Assembly (NCBI GenBank): GCA_028015205.1
Contig: CM051508.1
Coordinates: 17,936,001-18,000,000, forward strand
Origin: Mytilisepta virgata
Lineage: Eukaryota; Mollusca; Bivalvia; Mytilida; Mytilidae
Direction of reading: 5' to 3'
DNA: 64,000 bases
Shown one piece after another: positions 1 to 13,900 of the stretch. Position numbers and translations under genes: made by a program. The notes under the pieces are model-generated. The model did no database searches and was not told where the DNA came from. It saw nothing but the letters and a program-made list of their open reading frames with translations. How positions within the stretch are numbered: position 1 is the stretch's first letter; every line of letters begins with the position of its first letter.

Positions 1-628
1 GAAAAAAATTATAAGTAACTTTTATACTTTCGGATATATAGCAAATTGAATATTCTGTAGAAAGAAGTACAAATGTATAGGATGCACGTAAATATCGCAA
101 AAAATATTGAAAAATTTTACTTTAAATTGCCTTTTCTCAAAAACGTGTCCTACGAATTTTCTTTAAAATTGATATGTTATTGCCACTAAAATTTCGGTTT
201 TATTGATATGAAAGCTATAGGGGGTCACCGAATTCGTTTTTGCAGTATAAATCATCCAAGTGTCTATGCAATACCTAAAAACGTCGAAAAATAAGATTTA
301 GAGCCACGACGTCACGATTATTTTTGCCTTTTCGGCGCTTTTTCCACGCTGTACAGCAGATTCAACTGACCATACTAAAAAAAAACGAATTCGGTGACCC
401 CCTATAAATTTTATATCAATAAAACGGAAATTCCAGTAGCTAAAAAGTATCATTTTTAAAGAAAATTCGTAGGACAGGATTTCGAGAAATGTTAATTTGT
501 AGTCAGAATTGCTGAACTTTTTTATGATATTTACGTGTATTCTATACATTTGTACTACTATTTTCCGGATATTTAATTTGGTATATCTCAGAAAGTGTAA
601 AAGTTATATATATCATTTTTTCGATGTT
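1..628. repeat. Large inverted repeat (fold-back element) at the window edge
   Basis: The arm from base 1 to about 245 is repeated in reverse at about 372-628. For example, agggggtcaccgaattcg near 219-236 matches cgaattcggtgaccccct near 386-403, and gtacaaatgtatag near 68-81 matches ctatacatttgtac near 542-555. Arms are diverged at scattered bases. The left arm may extend outside the window. Confidence 0.8.
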
Positions 629-2066
629 CTGGTTCAGTTCCTCATGCTCTAGTTGTATGCAAAATTTCATAAAATTCCGTGAGATTATCCATTTACGTAC
701 ACGTCACCTTAATGATGTCATATTAAAAAAGAAAATTTAGTCTATGATATGATAGAGGAAAATGACAGGTTACAGAAAATAAAAACTGACTGGAATGGAG
801 CGATCTAATGTGTCATTTGAAAAAAGACATATTTTTCAACTTACACAAAACTTATTGTTTAACTTGTACAACGCATGGTTCATATTCATATCAATCAACA
901 TGTTCTCGGCCTGACATGCACTTAATGTTTGCCACTGGACATTAAACAATAATTCATCCATCCATCCATATTTGGTTAGTTTGATTGGGCTGAGGCAAAA
1001 TTCATCAAACTTATAGCCAGCTGCAGCTCTTTAAATTAAAATCAGCATTTAGTCCAAAGTATGATCGTCACTATTGAACATTTATTTTGCCACTAGTTTT
1101 TTTTTCTTAAATTCATTTAAATTCATGTAGGATAAGAAACACAGACGTAATTCAAATTGAATCTGATTTCATTATACTGAAAAAAAATTTAGTTTATTAA
1201 AGCCCCTCCGATTCTAATGTTAAAATTAAGTTGAATTTCTATCATCAATAGCTTGTTTATAGTAAGACCAATGAAAGATTTCAAGAGTTAAAACTTCTCC
1301 ATGTTGAATGAATATCATAGGTTGATCAAGCGAAGGTGTTCATCTTACTTCAAGACAACTTAAACAAGATAACAAACAAAATTTCTGGCCCCACGTGTGT
1401 ATTTAAAATTATTTTTCACGTTAGTGGTAATGAAGACAAACATTAGAAATCCAAATTAAATTGGAATGATTCCTTCCTAGCACCTGGACTAATAATAGTA
1501 AGTGGTACTTGTGGTAATAGTAATCAGTTTTTAATTGGTAGCTCGGCTCTCTCTGGACGTGAGCCAAACATTTCTTTCAGTTGATGAAAAACCATGAGTA
1601 TCTTTCCCACATGAGTCATCGCTTAGGTAATGGTACCGTAAATTTGGATATTTTGGCTGTGGTAATATTTTGGTTTATTTTGGTGCCTGTAGTAAATTTG
1701 CCAAAATTAAACACAGTAAAATAATATCGCCCAAAAAATGAAGTCAAGATATTTTTATAAAATGGTTTGGTTTCTATAACTTTGCGAAGTTCCGCTGTCA
1801 CTGATGTTTTAAATTCACTCACCAGATTTTTAAAAGAGGACAAATATACCCAAGGAGCAAATCAAAAAGCACAATCCAATAGACAGACAAAATGGGAAGA
1901 CAAATGAACAACCGCAAATTACAACAAATAAACATTGAAAACAAAAAAAAACAATGAACAACAGGATCTCCTATAAAAACCTGGACTCAGGGGCTCCGGA
2001 AGGGTAAGCAGTTACATGTACTAATCGTTTTGATAAAGCTTTAAAACTTATTAGTTTAAATGTATT

Positions 2067-2328
2067 TGTTTTGTTTGTTTGTTTAGTTTGGGTTTTTGCG
2101 CCGTTTTCAGCACATTTGGCTATTTCGCAGCGGCCAGTTTTTATTGGTGGAGGAAGCCACAGTACCCGTAGAGAACCACCAACCTTCGATGGGAAAATTG
2201 GCAATCCTTGTCAATTTAGATCGATGTCGAACACACCCCGCCACAGGTGAGATTCGAACTCACAACCCCAGTGTTGACAGGCTAGTGATCATTAGTAGTT
2301 ATGATCACCACTCGGCCCCCGAGGCCCC
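2067..2328 (-). repeat. tRNA-derived SINE, copy 1
   Basis: Read on the minus strand it starts ggggcctcgggggccgagtg. It carries a tRNA-like head with A box (ggccgagtggt) and B box (gttcgaatctc), a body with ttggtggttctctacgggta and cttcctccaccaataaaaac, and a tail of caaa-type repeats. Three further copies occur in this window. The plus-strand open frame through it is an artefact. Confidence 0.88.
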
Positions 2329-3085
2329 TAAATGTATTAGTGAGTGTGACCTTGGTTTGTGATCAAAAAATTACCAAATACAAGCAAAATATCATTTAAT
2401 ACTGCAATATCATAGACAGTCATATTTTAATAAATATTTAGTACAATGTATCAAATTTCCTTATAATACCAAATGTATCATAAACGTTGGCATCCAATAT
2501 GGCTGCCAGTGCCAAAATTACAATATGCAGCAAAAAAAGACAATAAAAGTTAAAACAACAATATGATATGAAAATGTAAGGATATGGAGTGTGATTGTGA
2601 ATGAGATATAACATCATACAAGATTACACACAGGACAAAGATTAATTTAATCTATGGGATATTGTGTGTTAATCAATACAGAGCAACAGCTGACACCACA
2701 AGAAAATTCCCTAAATGGTGCAAGAAACAATGGTGTCAGAAATTTTAAGAAAATAAGAAAAAATTCCAAATAAAACAGTATCTCATGTAATAACCATACA
2801 AGAATATATAGGCAACAGACAAAAATTTTAAAAACAGGATAATTATTTCATCAGTTTAACAAAAACTATGTAAATGTTCAAATTTCTCAGATATTAAAAT
2901 TCTGAGGCAGTGATAAAGGACTTTACCAGTAATTCCTATTATACTTTGAATACAGATTTTATTTTAAATTCAAGAAAAGAAATAATCAGGTTCACTAGAT
3001 TCATAATAATACAGAATAAAACCATCAGTCTCAAGAATTTGAAGCCAACTGGATATTTCTTAAAAGAGCATTGAATCTGCCAGTG

Positions 3086-3425
3086 TTAGGGACGAGATTA
3101 AAAGTTCAATGTAGGATAAAAAACTTAATTCACATAGTTTTTTCACTGACTCCCCCCCCCCCCCCCACCCCCTCTTAACTTAATTTGGGAAAAATTGATT
3201 GACAAATATGGGCATATGCTTTGAGAGTATACGTTTTGTATCATGGGTCCTGTTTTTCCTCAACAATGTATGTTTGTTCTGACTTGACTTGGACTTGAAG
3301 CCGTATTTTTAAATCCGAAAATCGATGTCGGATAACAAAACTGACAGCGATTTTTACCCCACCACCCCCAAACTATTTGAATTAAGTTTTTTATCCTACA
3401 TTGAACTTTTGATCTCGTCCCTTAA
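3086..3425. repeat. TTAA-ended MITE, copy 1
   Basis: Begins TTAGGGACGAGATTAAAAGT and ends with cttttgatctcgtcccttaa, inverted repeats of about 40 bases with tgtaggataaaaaactt inside. The middle has C-rich runs. A second copy lies at 33687-34034. Confidence 0.8.
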
Positions 3426-3574
3426 CTTATTTCCATTGTTAAAAATTGATTGTTTCATTATTCATTAAGATTAATTACATAAAGAATATATGACTGCCAA
3501 TGAAATTCAGAAAGAACAGAAAAATGTCCATTTTTCTTAATGTTCTCACAGATATCACACCAATGTCTAAAAAT

Positions 3575-3770
3575 GGGTGCTGTGGTGCAGTGGTTAAAAC
3601 ACTGGACTGCAAAGCCAAAGATCCCTGGTTCAATTCCAATTTGGGAGGGAAATTTCAGGGATCAAATTAACACCATCTGGAAAGATGGTCTAGGAAAAAA
3701 GATGCTAGCTAATCAAGTGGAGACAAAAAACAGCTTTTCCATGTTTATTGAGAGTAATACCCTTAGCATA
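3575..3770 (+). repeat. tRNA-Cys-like SINE or tRNA pseudogene
   Basis: The head has an A box (tggtgcagtggtta) and B box (ggttcaattcc) at tRNA spacing, with an anticodon-loop text ctgcaaa that would read GCA (Cys). The acceptor stem does not pair well and unrelated sequence follows directly (ttaacaccatctggaaagat), so a SINE head fits better than a working tRNA. Confidence 0.6.
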
Positions 3771-4587
3771 TTAAAGTAGGCTTAAGGTAGATCATAATAC
3801 ACAGAGCATCTTTTTGGGCATCTTTCAAATTTTTAGGTAAATATATATAAGTTGGTGTAACTTGTTTCCCAATCCTCTATAAATAAACAAGTTAAACCTA
3901 ATTAAAGTAATGTCTAAAAAGATACTTAACCATATAGGTTCTTGTGTTTGGCAGATGGTGTGAATTGAAACAATAAAAAAAACACTTAACCAAATAGGTT
4001 CTTGTGTTTGGCAGGTGGTGTCAATTGAAACAATTGATAAAAAAAACAGTGTTGGCAGTTGGTGTCAATTGAAACAATTGATAAAAAACAATCATGTAAT
4101 CACCTTTGTTTCTTTCAAAATTGTCTTGGTGTTTTATAGAAAACTTTTTGTCAGTATGGATGGACAATGTGCATGTATAATGAACAAACAGAAGAAGATG
4201 CAAAATAAGTGCAATGGCTTACATTGGACTTCAACAAACAAAAACTGAATATGATTATTTCAAAAATTAATTTATTTCATGATTTCAATGCAAATATGAA
4301 ACCTCAGTATAAACTTGAACATCATACCCTTACAACTTACACTTTTGTTTATATGAAACTTTATCTTAAAAATAATTAAACATTGTAAAATTTTCAATAA
4401 ATTAAGGTCACATGAGTCATACTATTATATTTTCATCTTAAATACAAGTGGTTGTTACAACAAAATGTGGCTGTAAAATTAATTGACCACTATCCAAAGT
4501 GACACTGATAACCTCCCCTTTAAAATTTATTTTCTCCCCTTATTTCAAACCTTGTAGTTTAAAAAACAAGTGTGGACCCTAAAAGAT

Positions 4588-6955
4588 GTCTCGCCTGTCC
4601 GCGCTTGACCCAGAATAACATGCACTATCAAAGACCATGCTATCATTTGCCTACCATTATGGTACATTTGAAACAGACATGCGAAAGCTGTTATGTGATT
4701 ACTTGAGCAATTAATTAATTGAGGTCAAGGACAAAAGCCATATGTCAGAAACTGACCTCATCAAAAAACCTTAATATGGTCACTGGACCGTGAATTGAGG
4801 TCAAGGACAAAAGGCATATATATATCCCCTGTCCACGCTTTATCCTAAAGCTTATATGACCAATAATACAGTAACTTCTATAGCTATAGTATATTGTCAT
4901 AATTGCTTAAAACAATATTTTTAAAATCTTACTGTGCATTGCCAAGAACCATACCGGTCTATCAATTGCTATTGTCTGACTAATCTGGGAATTTGAATAG
5001 GCTACTGGTGTAATTTAAATGACCAACTTGATATAGCTTTACTACAACATAGGTTGAAAAAATTGTTCATGGTTTGCTTTTGTCTGGTCATCAACTAATC
5101 AAAAGTCCCTATGAATTGTCTAAAAATTCTATTGTATATACTAATATGTCTTGCCTGAAAAGGGTCTTGGTATTCTTTTCAGTTTGTATGGCAAGGTAAA
5201 CCAAATTGGTCATTTAAATTTCACCTGTAATCTAATCAGATTGCTAATCTATTTTTACAACAGGTATTGTAAGATCGATAAGGTAGAAGACAATTCACAG
5301 TAAAATTTTGCAAGCTTTTTTAACCTGTACATGTATTTTTTTGACTTCCAAATAGTTTGAGTGAAAAGTGTATCTGTATGTGTGCTGTTTTTTTTTTTTT
5401 TTTGCAATAACAAATTCTATCATATTCAATTCATTTCTATGTTTATGTTATTATGACAAAATAAAACCTTGTAAAAGAGTAGGATCTTTTGACAGGAAAC
5501 AATGTTATTTTTTTCTAATCCCGCTGAAAGTTAAATATGAGATATCATGCTGATGTATTAGAATTTATTAAGTGCTTCATCTGGAACAAAAAAAATGTGA
5601 TATGTTTTAGTAGTTCTCACAATTTTGCCAGGGGCTATTGAGGGTTGTGAAATTATTTATGTGTGAAATTTAATAAACAAGATCTTTGGTTTTATGATCA
5701 ACAAAATACTTTTTCTCAAATAGATTATATACATAATCATGTAAGTTTTGTATCAATTATCTTAGGTATGCCATTCGAAGAGAAAAAACTAGATGGAACT
5801 TTATACACAAAGTTATACTTCTCCCCCCCCCCTTCCTGTTTGTCTATCCCCTAATTAAAACATTAGTGATCAATCTGAAAATATGAGGTGGGCAAGTTCT
5901 TATATATATGGCGAGTCTAGATATTGCAGTTGCTGAAAAATGGACTGTAAAAGAAAAAAATTGACAAAGTCACTGAACCATGAAATTGAGGTCAAGGGCA
6001 CATGAAAGGTGTCAGACTGGCATGTACCCATACAGATCTTGCTATAAGCCATGTATGATGAGTCTATTCATTGTAGTTGCTGTAAAATAGACTTTAAAGA
6101 AAAAAATTGACAAAGTCACTGAACCATGAAATTGAGGTCAAGGACACATGACAGGTGTCAGACTGGCATGTACCCATATAGATCTAGCTATAGACCATAT
6201 CTGATGAATCTAGTCATTGCACTTGCTGAAATATAAACTTTTGAGGAAAAAATTGACAAAGTCACTGAACCATGAAATTGAGGTCAAGGGCACATGAAAG
6301 GTGTCAGACTGGCATGTACCCATACAGATCTTGCTATAAGCCATGTATGATGAGTCTATTCATTGTAGTTGCAGAAAAATGGACTTTAGAAGAAAAAATT
6401 GACAAAGTCACTGAGCTGTGAAATTGAGGTCAAGGACACATGACAGGTGACAGACTCCCATGTACCCATATAGATCTTACTATATACCAAATATGATGAC
6501 TCTAAACATTACAGTTACTAAGAAAGGGACTTGAATGTAAAACTATGTCGCAGATTTTCGAAGTTCACTGAACCGTGCAATTGAGGTCAAGGACAAATGA
6601 CAGGTGTCAGACTGGCATGTACCCATATAGATCTCACTGTAGACCAAATATAATAACTCTAGGTATTATAGTTTCTGAGAAAAGGATTTGAATGTAAAAC
6701 TATGTCGCAATGTTTATGTGGGTATTGAACCATGAAAAAAAGGTCAAGGTCATCTAAAAATGTGCTGCTGAAAAGGTCATCACTTCATGCACCTGTGGAC
6801 CAAAGATGAACATTGTAAGTATTATACTTTAAAAGTTATTAAGGTTTTACAAAAAGTTAACGCCGTCGCCGTCGCCGTCGCCTTCGCCGTCGCCGCCGGA
6901 TTGCTATACCTATGTCTCGCTTCCAGCGACTTTCGTCGCAGGCGAGACAAAAATG
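4588..6955. repeat. Pearl/HINE-like element with tandem core of about 145-bp units
   Basis: The core (about 5955-6760) repeats a unit containing attgaggtcaaggacacatg and gtgtcagactggcatgtacc five to six times. Short inverted text flanks it: gtctcgcctg near 4590 and caggcgagac near 6939, the latter part of a hairpin (gtctcgc ... gcgagac, 6912-6948). A run of gccgtc repeats lies before the hairpin. Tandem core plus hairpin end is the layout of bivalve pearl elements, which are non-autonomous Helitron relatives. The exact ends are uncertain. Confidence 0.6.
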
Positions 6956-7470
6956 GAACATGTCATATATTTTCAGGTTGAGATAAGTACTTAAATATGA
7001 AAACATCATTATATATCAGCTAACTGATGAAAGTGATCAGGTAAAATTGTTTACCCCCTCCTCCCCCCCTTCCCCTCCCCCCAATATTGCAACAACAAAC
7101 AACATATAACCATAACTACCAACATATAATTAAGAGAAACCCTCAGAAAATTTGGTGAGGGGTCCAGGGCTAAACTCTTGTAAGGGGCAAAGCCCCCAGG
7201 CCGAAAACCAGTTTAAGGTTTTCCACAGTAATTTGACGTTTCTGGGTGAAAAATAGATATTTTAGATAAATTTTTACCTTTGTTATGGAAAAAGATAGGT
7301 GCAAAAAACTGTGATATTTTCCATGTCCATTCAGTTGGCAAAGTAGTTCCCCATATGGGACAACTAAAATTTAACGGCACAAGGATATTATTCTCGTAAT
7401 TATAAAATAATATTAAAAGAAAAAAAATGTAAAAAAAAAATTTAAAGGGATCAATAGAGTGAAAGATAAA

Positions 7471-7780
7471 TATAGATTCTCCTTCAGGTACGAGTGAGTT
7501 ATGGAATTTCTCCACCCGAGATAATTAAATTTTCGATTTTCAACACGTGAGCTTTTGCGAGCGTGTTAGAATCTAAAATTAAACTATCAAGGGTGGAGAA
7601 ATTCAATAACTCAAGAGTAAATTGAAGGAGAATCTGTTTCTCCTATGATTTTCAACAAAAACCTCAAGAAAATGTAGTTGCTATGTAGTTTGTTTACATA
7701 GACTTCATTTCAGGACTTGTCTAGTTTATCATTCCAATGACTGTAGAAAAAACGGCGGTAATTCCCACGTAGAAATTTAT
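7471..7780 (+). repeat. MITE with internal palindrome, copy 1
   Basis: Contains agattctccttcaggtacga, gagttatggaatttctccac, then an inverted version after a centre near 7552 (acgtgagcttttgcgagcgt). A second copy in the opposite orientation lies at 55222-55530 and shares also the flank text (cccacgtagaa here, ttctctacgtggg there). Confidence 0.75.
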
Positions 7781-9169
7781 TCACCACAAAGTGGTTAAAA
7801 AATATTATGTATTTTTATCCCATCGATTAAACACGTCAAGAATAGGAGAAAATTATATATCCATCCACATGCATAAGAAAAACAGATAAGATGCCCTGTG
7901 TGAACATATCTGAAGGCAAGGTATCTCCAGGTGGAGTGATACTCAATTATGGAATGAAAATTACCCTGCTTCTGAGGTTTATTCATAAGGCCTACTTGCT
8001 TTAGTTAGAAATCAGGGGAGGTAATATGCATCAATATATAGAAATTGGTCTATATATGCACATAAATATAAGAGAGTTAATAACTCTTATCACTACAAAT
8101 ATGTACAAATTTATTTGTTGCAACTTCAAAAATAAGTCTTGAATATCTATTTCAACTTTTCCATAGATCTATCATACATTGTGTACAATAAAAAAAATAA
8201 TAAATTTTCCTTTAGGGGGAACTAGTACATGCTTTATACACCTACAAATTTTTGGAATATCTTTTAAGGAAATATATATGTTTGGATTTTCATTTCAAGA
8301 TAATAAGAATTGAAAATTTATAATCCACTTGAAATTTTGTTATTCTTACTGCATATTTTTTTAGTAATAATTTACAATCATTGTCTTTATAAAAAAAAGT
8401 CTACCAAATTACCCAAAAAAGTCTTCACATTTTTGTCATTAACTTGTGTAATGGGTTTATATAAAGAAGTGAATAATAAATTGTGTTAAACTGTATGATC
8501 AAAGGAAATAATTCATCTATAGTTTCTATTGTATTTGACTGTGAATTACTGAGTTGTCTCCCTTTATTTGCATATATTACAGTGTATTTTGTATATTTTA
8601 TGTACTGTGAGCATCGGCAGGGCACAGGTAAACTGTTTATTAGTGTGATTTATGCTTTACTACAGATACGCTGGAGAAATATTTTCTGACCGTCAAAAAC
8701 AGTCGTTCTGCAACAACTACGCAGAGGTTTAAAAAATCAAAGGCTCCACACCCATATTTTTTCAACATGTAGGTTGCATTATTGACATGACAATCATAAG
8801 GCTATGTTGACAAACTTTATTAATGTGGTTGAGAACAACAGTGATTGTGTCTTTAATGTTAATGATTCAACCTGATAACACGCAAGATGCAATTTACTTG
8901 AATTTCTCCTTTTATCCCTTTGATACTGCTGTTTGGAGGTCAAAACACTCATCCCTAAAGGGAGTTACCCTCTGATTCAAAAAAATTATTTTGGCTCTGC
9001 ATGGGTTAACAGAGATCACATATGAATTTTTGTTTAATATTGTATTTTCAACAAAACACCAAAAAATAAGAAGCTACATGTACCTGTTCCATTGCAAATC
9101 AGATTTTCCATATTTCCATTAATCGTAGCAACAACATGCCTACTGCACACCAAACCACCCATCCACATG

Positions 9170-9533
9170 CAGAGGTGTTTACCCCTTCCTGGTGTTTTCA
9201 GTAATGTTAATGATTTTTGTCAGTAAGTTGGACCCTTTGTCAGTAATATCAAATTTCAGCATGAAAACTACCATAGAGGAACACAATGACCTGCCATCAA
9301 AGCGTCTTACATGTATATTGTGTTAAGTCTAGAAATGATCCGAGTATTCATCATCAATGTCATTAAAACGCTTTCATAACTGGAAAATCAAGCACAATTA
9401 CAGACCATTTAAACGATCGAGAATAAAAAAAAAATATTTTGGTACAAAACCAGAAAGCGTAAATCTGTAATCCGAATTTTGAATCTAAAATCCGGACAAT
9501 TACGGAAATTCTTTAATAGTAAACACCTCTGCG
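9170..9533. repeat. Small inverted-repeat element
   Basis: The ends are cagaggtgtttac (about 9170) and gtaaacacctctg (about 9521-9533), a perfect 13-base inverted repeat 364 bp apart with no coding capacity. The CAGAGGTG end resembles hAT-type termini, but no clean 8-bp target duplication is seen. Confidence 0.55.
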
Positions 9534-10976
9534 CATGATTCTAGATGGAGTGGTACTTATATCTTAGCTTGAATTGCAAGTATTTTGTACTACATGATTT
9601 TTTTCAATATTAAAAATAAAAGGATATGGGGTATGCATGAAGATAACAACATTCCAATAAAATTAACACAGCGAAATTGAAATATACAATGTATGGGTCA
9701 TCATTTTGCTTTCAATACTGACCAATTCACAAAACCTACAAATATATATAAAAAAAAACAAAGGACCATAGGAGCTATGGTTCTTCAGCTAACTATGGCC
9801 CCTGAAAATTCTGGAGAAAAAAATCTAACAGAATTAATGGAAAAAACATTCAATTAAAATTATTTTGAAATAGTAGCATTATTTGAAACAGATTACATTA
9901 AACATTTTACTGAAATAGTGCATAATAGAATTTTTTTAATAGATATATATTTGTAATAAATGAAAGTGAATTACAACATGAAGACTTAATATATTAATCT
10001 ACTTCTGAAAAGCAACAAACAATTAGGATATATTTTCCTGTGTCAATTTACAATATCTCTGTAAAAGGGAATAATTTGCAAACATATGGGTCATATCTAT
10101 ATGCAAATGTGGATTTACATCCCTTCAAGGCCATACATGGTAATTTGGTACAGAGACAATATCACATGATTGTTTCTCATTGGTTAAGATAATTTTCTAT
10201 CCATATTGTCTGCTAAAGTGCAGAACTTTCATCTAATGAACACTATAGCCACAAGCACCAATACTATTTTATACTACAGAACACATTAACTGTTACGAAA
10301 ACTATCCATCTAATGTTTGAGGCAGAGTTCCGTAGAGTTCTGTATAAAGTTCTGTCTAATGTCATAGGCAGAGTTTGAAATTGACAGAGACTATGTCATA
10401 GAGCTTCCATCAATTACAAACTCTGCCTTACATGATGTGAGTTTGTGCTCATGTCAGATTGGCCCAGGCTATTTCAGTGACCATAATTGTGAAATATCAA
10501 ACCGTCAAATCAAATCAAATCAAATTTCAAAGCAAAATCTGTAAAAATTAAATTTACATCGTATATTTCTGAATTAGGTCTAACATTAAAGGTACATTCC
10601 AGATTCAATAAAAATGTGTTACCAAAGTGTCAAGACAAAATGATAATAGTCCAACCCTGATGCAGACATGCATGCTACAAGTACAAAGCAAATTATTTAA
10701 TAAGTCTACAATGTACAATGACCTGAGGTAAAAAGCACATGCTGTGATTCACTGTTGTTACTCTCCTAGCTTGCTATTCGTAGCTTTTCAAAACGCATCA
10801 ATGATTCTGTTCACATTTTATGTTCATATTTTTCTGGTAACTTTCCTCCAAGAGAGATCCACAGGTACCAGTAACAATTTAACTCCATACTGGATAATTA
10901 TAACCTCCCTTAGTAAGGGCATATGATTAATAGTTATTCCAATGAACACACATTTATATTTGGTTTTCAGGTAGCA

Positions 10977-13900
10977 CTATCTAGCAGCATACATCTGTAT
11001 ATATTCTTTAACCTTGGTTTTAAAAGATTCCTGTAAGAAAAATAGAAAAATAAATCTGTCTATGCCACTAATCAGGATTGGAAAATGTAGATCTTATGCA
11101 AGAATTGTTAAATGAAAGAAATTTGGAATAGATATGCAGAGAAACAAAGCATGTAGATAAAGCATATATACTTCCTAATTATTAGAATTATTATGTAACA
11201 CTAGATGGAGCCATCACTGATATAATAGTTGAATATTTTTTCATATATTTCAGGGCTTAACCTGGAGGGTGATTCGGGAGAAGAAGTCGCCTTGTAGTGT
11301 TTACCTCTGCCCAAACTCTCGTCAAAAGCGAAGTTGAAGTCGCCCTGAAAATTGTCAAGTCGGCTGAACTTGTGTCAAAAGCAAAGTTTGAGTTGACCAT
11401 AAATTTAATTACTTGCCTGATCCATTTCAATGGTCAAGATCGCGAATGTGGCAACCGTTATTTTAAGGAAATTCTGACTCATGTAATGAAAATAAAGTCC
11501 ATGCCGCCATTTTTTTCAATCAATAAACAAAGGGAAATATGGGTAAACTCGGCCCGCTGACCACTCGGACCACAGTAAGTCTGACAATTTAGACACCCTG
11601 AACCATAGTGACAATGAGAAAAACCATGAGAAAGATACTGTGAATGAAGTAATGATTAGATTTTATGGACTTTCTAATGTTGACTTTGTCATACACATTT
11701 TGTAGACTGGTTTATAATTAGAAGGCATGCAAGTTTAATTTGCCTTAACCCAGTTGAACTGTAAATCAGAGAATGAACTTGAATTTCTTTAAAAAAAAAC
11801 ATTAAAAACATTAGAATAAGACCAGCTCATTAAAAAAAAAAATAATCACAGTGCCAATTGGTGCTTTGGAATGTCGCGTAATGATTTCTCTCTGTCTCTC
11901 TTTGGAATGTCGCGTAATGATTTCTCTCTGTCTCTCTCCACTTCTCCTTATCAACCTCAGAAGAAGTCACTTCTCCCTGTCAGTGTCTTCCAGGCCAAGC
12001 CCTGATTTTTCTAACCTAATATGGTACCAATTCAAGATAGACAAAATATCATTTCTACCAATAGATGCACCTTTCTCAAACATCTGCCATAACACAATTA
12101 ATGCATGGGTGAACAGAAGGTGCCACAATCCAGAAATTGGGAAGATATCAATATTTTTTAAATATTTCTATAGGAATATAAAGTGCGACTAAGAGTCAAA
12201 ATCCGGAAATCCGTCAAATTCCGGACAACTTTCAGCCATGTTAATAGAATTTGTTCACTTCTAGACTAGCAAATTAAATATCTGTAACTTTACCAGATTA
12301 TGCAGACTTATAAAAAGTGACAATGCATGAAATTATAGTGAAAATGTGCATTTACAAAGAAGTTTGCATTTGGAAATTTACCTTATTTCTGCTATAATGA
12401 TCAGCTGCATCTACATTTAATGGGTCATCAAAGTTTAATAAATCCTGAAAAAGTTATAAACATTCCATATATTCAAGAAGATTCTATCAATGAAATTAAC
12501 AATTAAAGAACCTTTGTGAGCATGCTCACATACCCCACGTCTTCATATTGTCACTGGAGAAACAAAATCTCACTTCACAAGTAAAATGAACACAATCAAA
12601 TGCTTACCTTCAAATATTTATCCTAATTTGAATGGCCGCATGTTGGGAAATTGAAATTCCAAGCGAGAGGAGTCAACAGTAATAGTATAGTGAGGCAAAT
12701 AAGTTCAATGGGGCGTAACTCCTGGAAAAAAAATTGAATCGTAATTTCCTGTCGATATGCACATCTACGTAGTATGTCCTTATTATCTGAAAAGGTTTCA
12801 TGAAATTCTGTTGTGTGGTTTGAGAGGAGTTGCGATGACAAACTGTTGCAGCAGTACATTAAAGTAAATAAGTTCAAAGGGGCGTAACTCCTGGAAAAAA
12901 AATTGAATCATAATTTCCTGTCGATATGCACATCTACGTAGTATGTCCTTATTATCTGAAAAGGTTTCATGAATTTCTGTTGTGTGGTTTGAGAGGGGTT
13001 GCGATGACAAACTGTTGCAGTAGTACATTAAAGTAAATAAGTTCAAAGGGGAGTAACTCCTAGAAAAAAATTGAATCACAATTTCCTATCGAAATGCACA
13101 TCTACGTAGTATGTCCTTATTATCTGAAAAGGTTTCATGAAATTCTGTTGTGTGGTTTGAGAGGAGTTGCGATGACAAGAAACAGGACTTACGGACGGAC
13201 GCACGGACGGGTCAAAAACAGTACACCCTCCGCAATAGACTAAGGGTCATCCAACATTTTTCACAAGTTTACAAAAAGTACATCAACATTTTTTAACATT
13301 GTTGCTGTGAACCAGTACCACTCCTTACTGTGACAGAGGATCTACAGACAAAATTACATCCTCGGAAAAAGCATGTACCCCTAGTCCAGAGCATGTGTCA
13401 TATGTTGACATCTTCAAGCGATTTGCCGTTTGTTGACTTTTTTGTTACCTTATATACTGTTCAGAATTTTGTCAGCAGCAAGAATTCTATAAATATCACA
13501 AGCATGAATTTTTTAACAAGCAGGACAAATTTTTCAAAATATCGACGGATGTGACATTTATACCAATTTTTTAAATGGTACGCTAAAAATGTTGAATGTT
13601 AAACCCCCTCCCCCCATTTTGTAAAATAGTGAATATGTTGACAGTTATGCATGATCCACAGGAGTACCCAGGTTTTGGGAAAGAACACTAAAAATATTCT
13701 TGTCAATATAAAGACTGATTGAGGAATAATTCACGGCGGATTCAAAATATCCTGATTTTTTTTCACCGGTAGGCCCTTCATGCCAGATATTTTGCCATGA
13801 ACAACAGCGTCAAGTGGTAAAATATTGTTATAAAGGCACTACTCTTGGTAAAATCTGGATATTTTCAAGCCATCATGAATTGTTTCTATTCTAATTGGTC

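Larger units (their letters stand above)
629..4587. other. Gene-free stretch with dispersed repeats
   Basis: No exon chain or conserved protein was seen. It holds a SINE (2067-2328), a MITE (3086-3425), a tRNA-Cys-like SINE (3575-3770) and a short direct repeat near 3935-4085 (ggttcttgtgtttggcag, twice; gtgtcaattgaaacaattga, twice). The text at 1626-1740 (gtaccgtaaatttggatatt) resembles 19860-19965 in reverse and is probably another dispersed element. Confidence 0.6.
6956..10976. other. Gene-free stretch downstream of UBE2F
   Basis: No exon chain was found. It holds the hairpin-cored MITE at 7471-7780, a small inverted-repeat element at 9170-9533 and AT-rich sequence. An ATTAAA on the minus strand at 10696-10701 could be the UBE2F polyadenylation signal, 276 bases after its stop. 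Confidence 0.5.

Noticed and set aside
2096..2362. 88-aa open frame
   Set aside because: It is the antisense of SINE copy 1 and matches the frame through copy 4 residue by residue.
3575..3650. Functional tRNA-Cys gene
   Set aside because: A and B boxes are present but the acceptor stem does not pair and the sequence continues as a SINE-like body.
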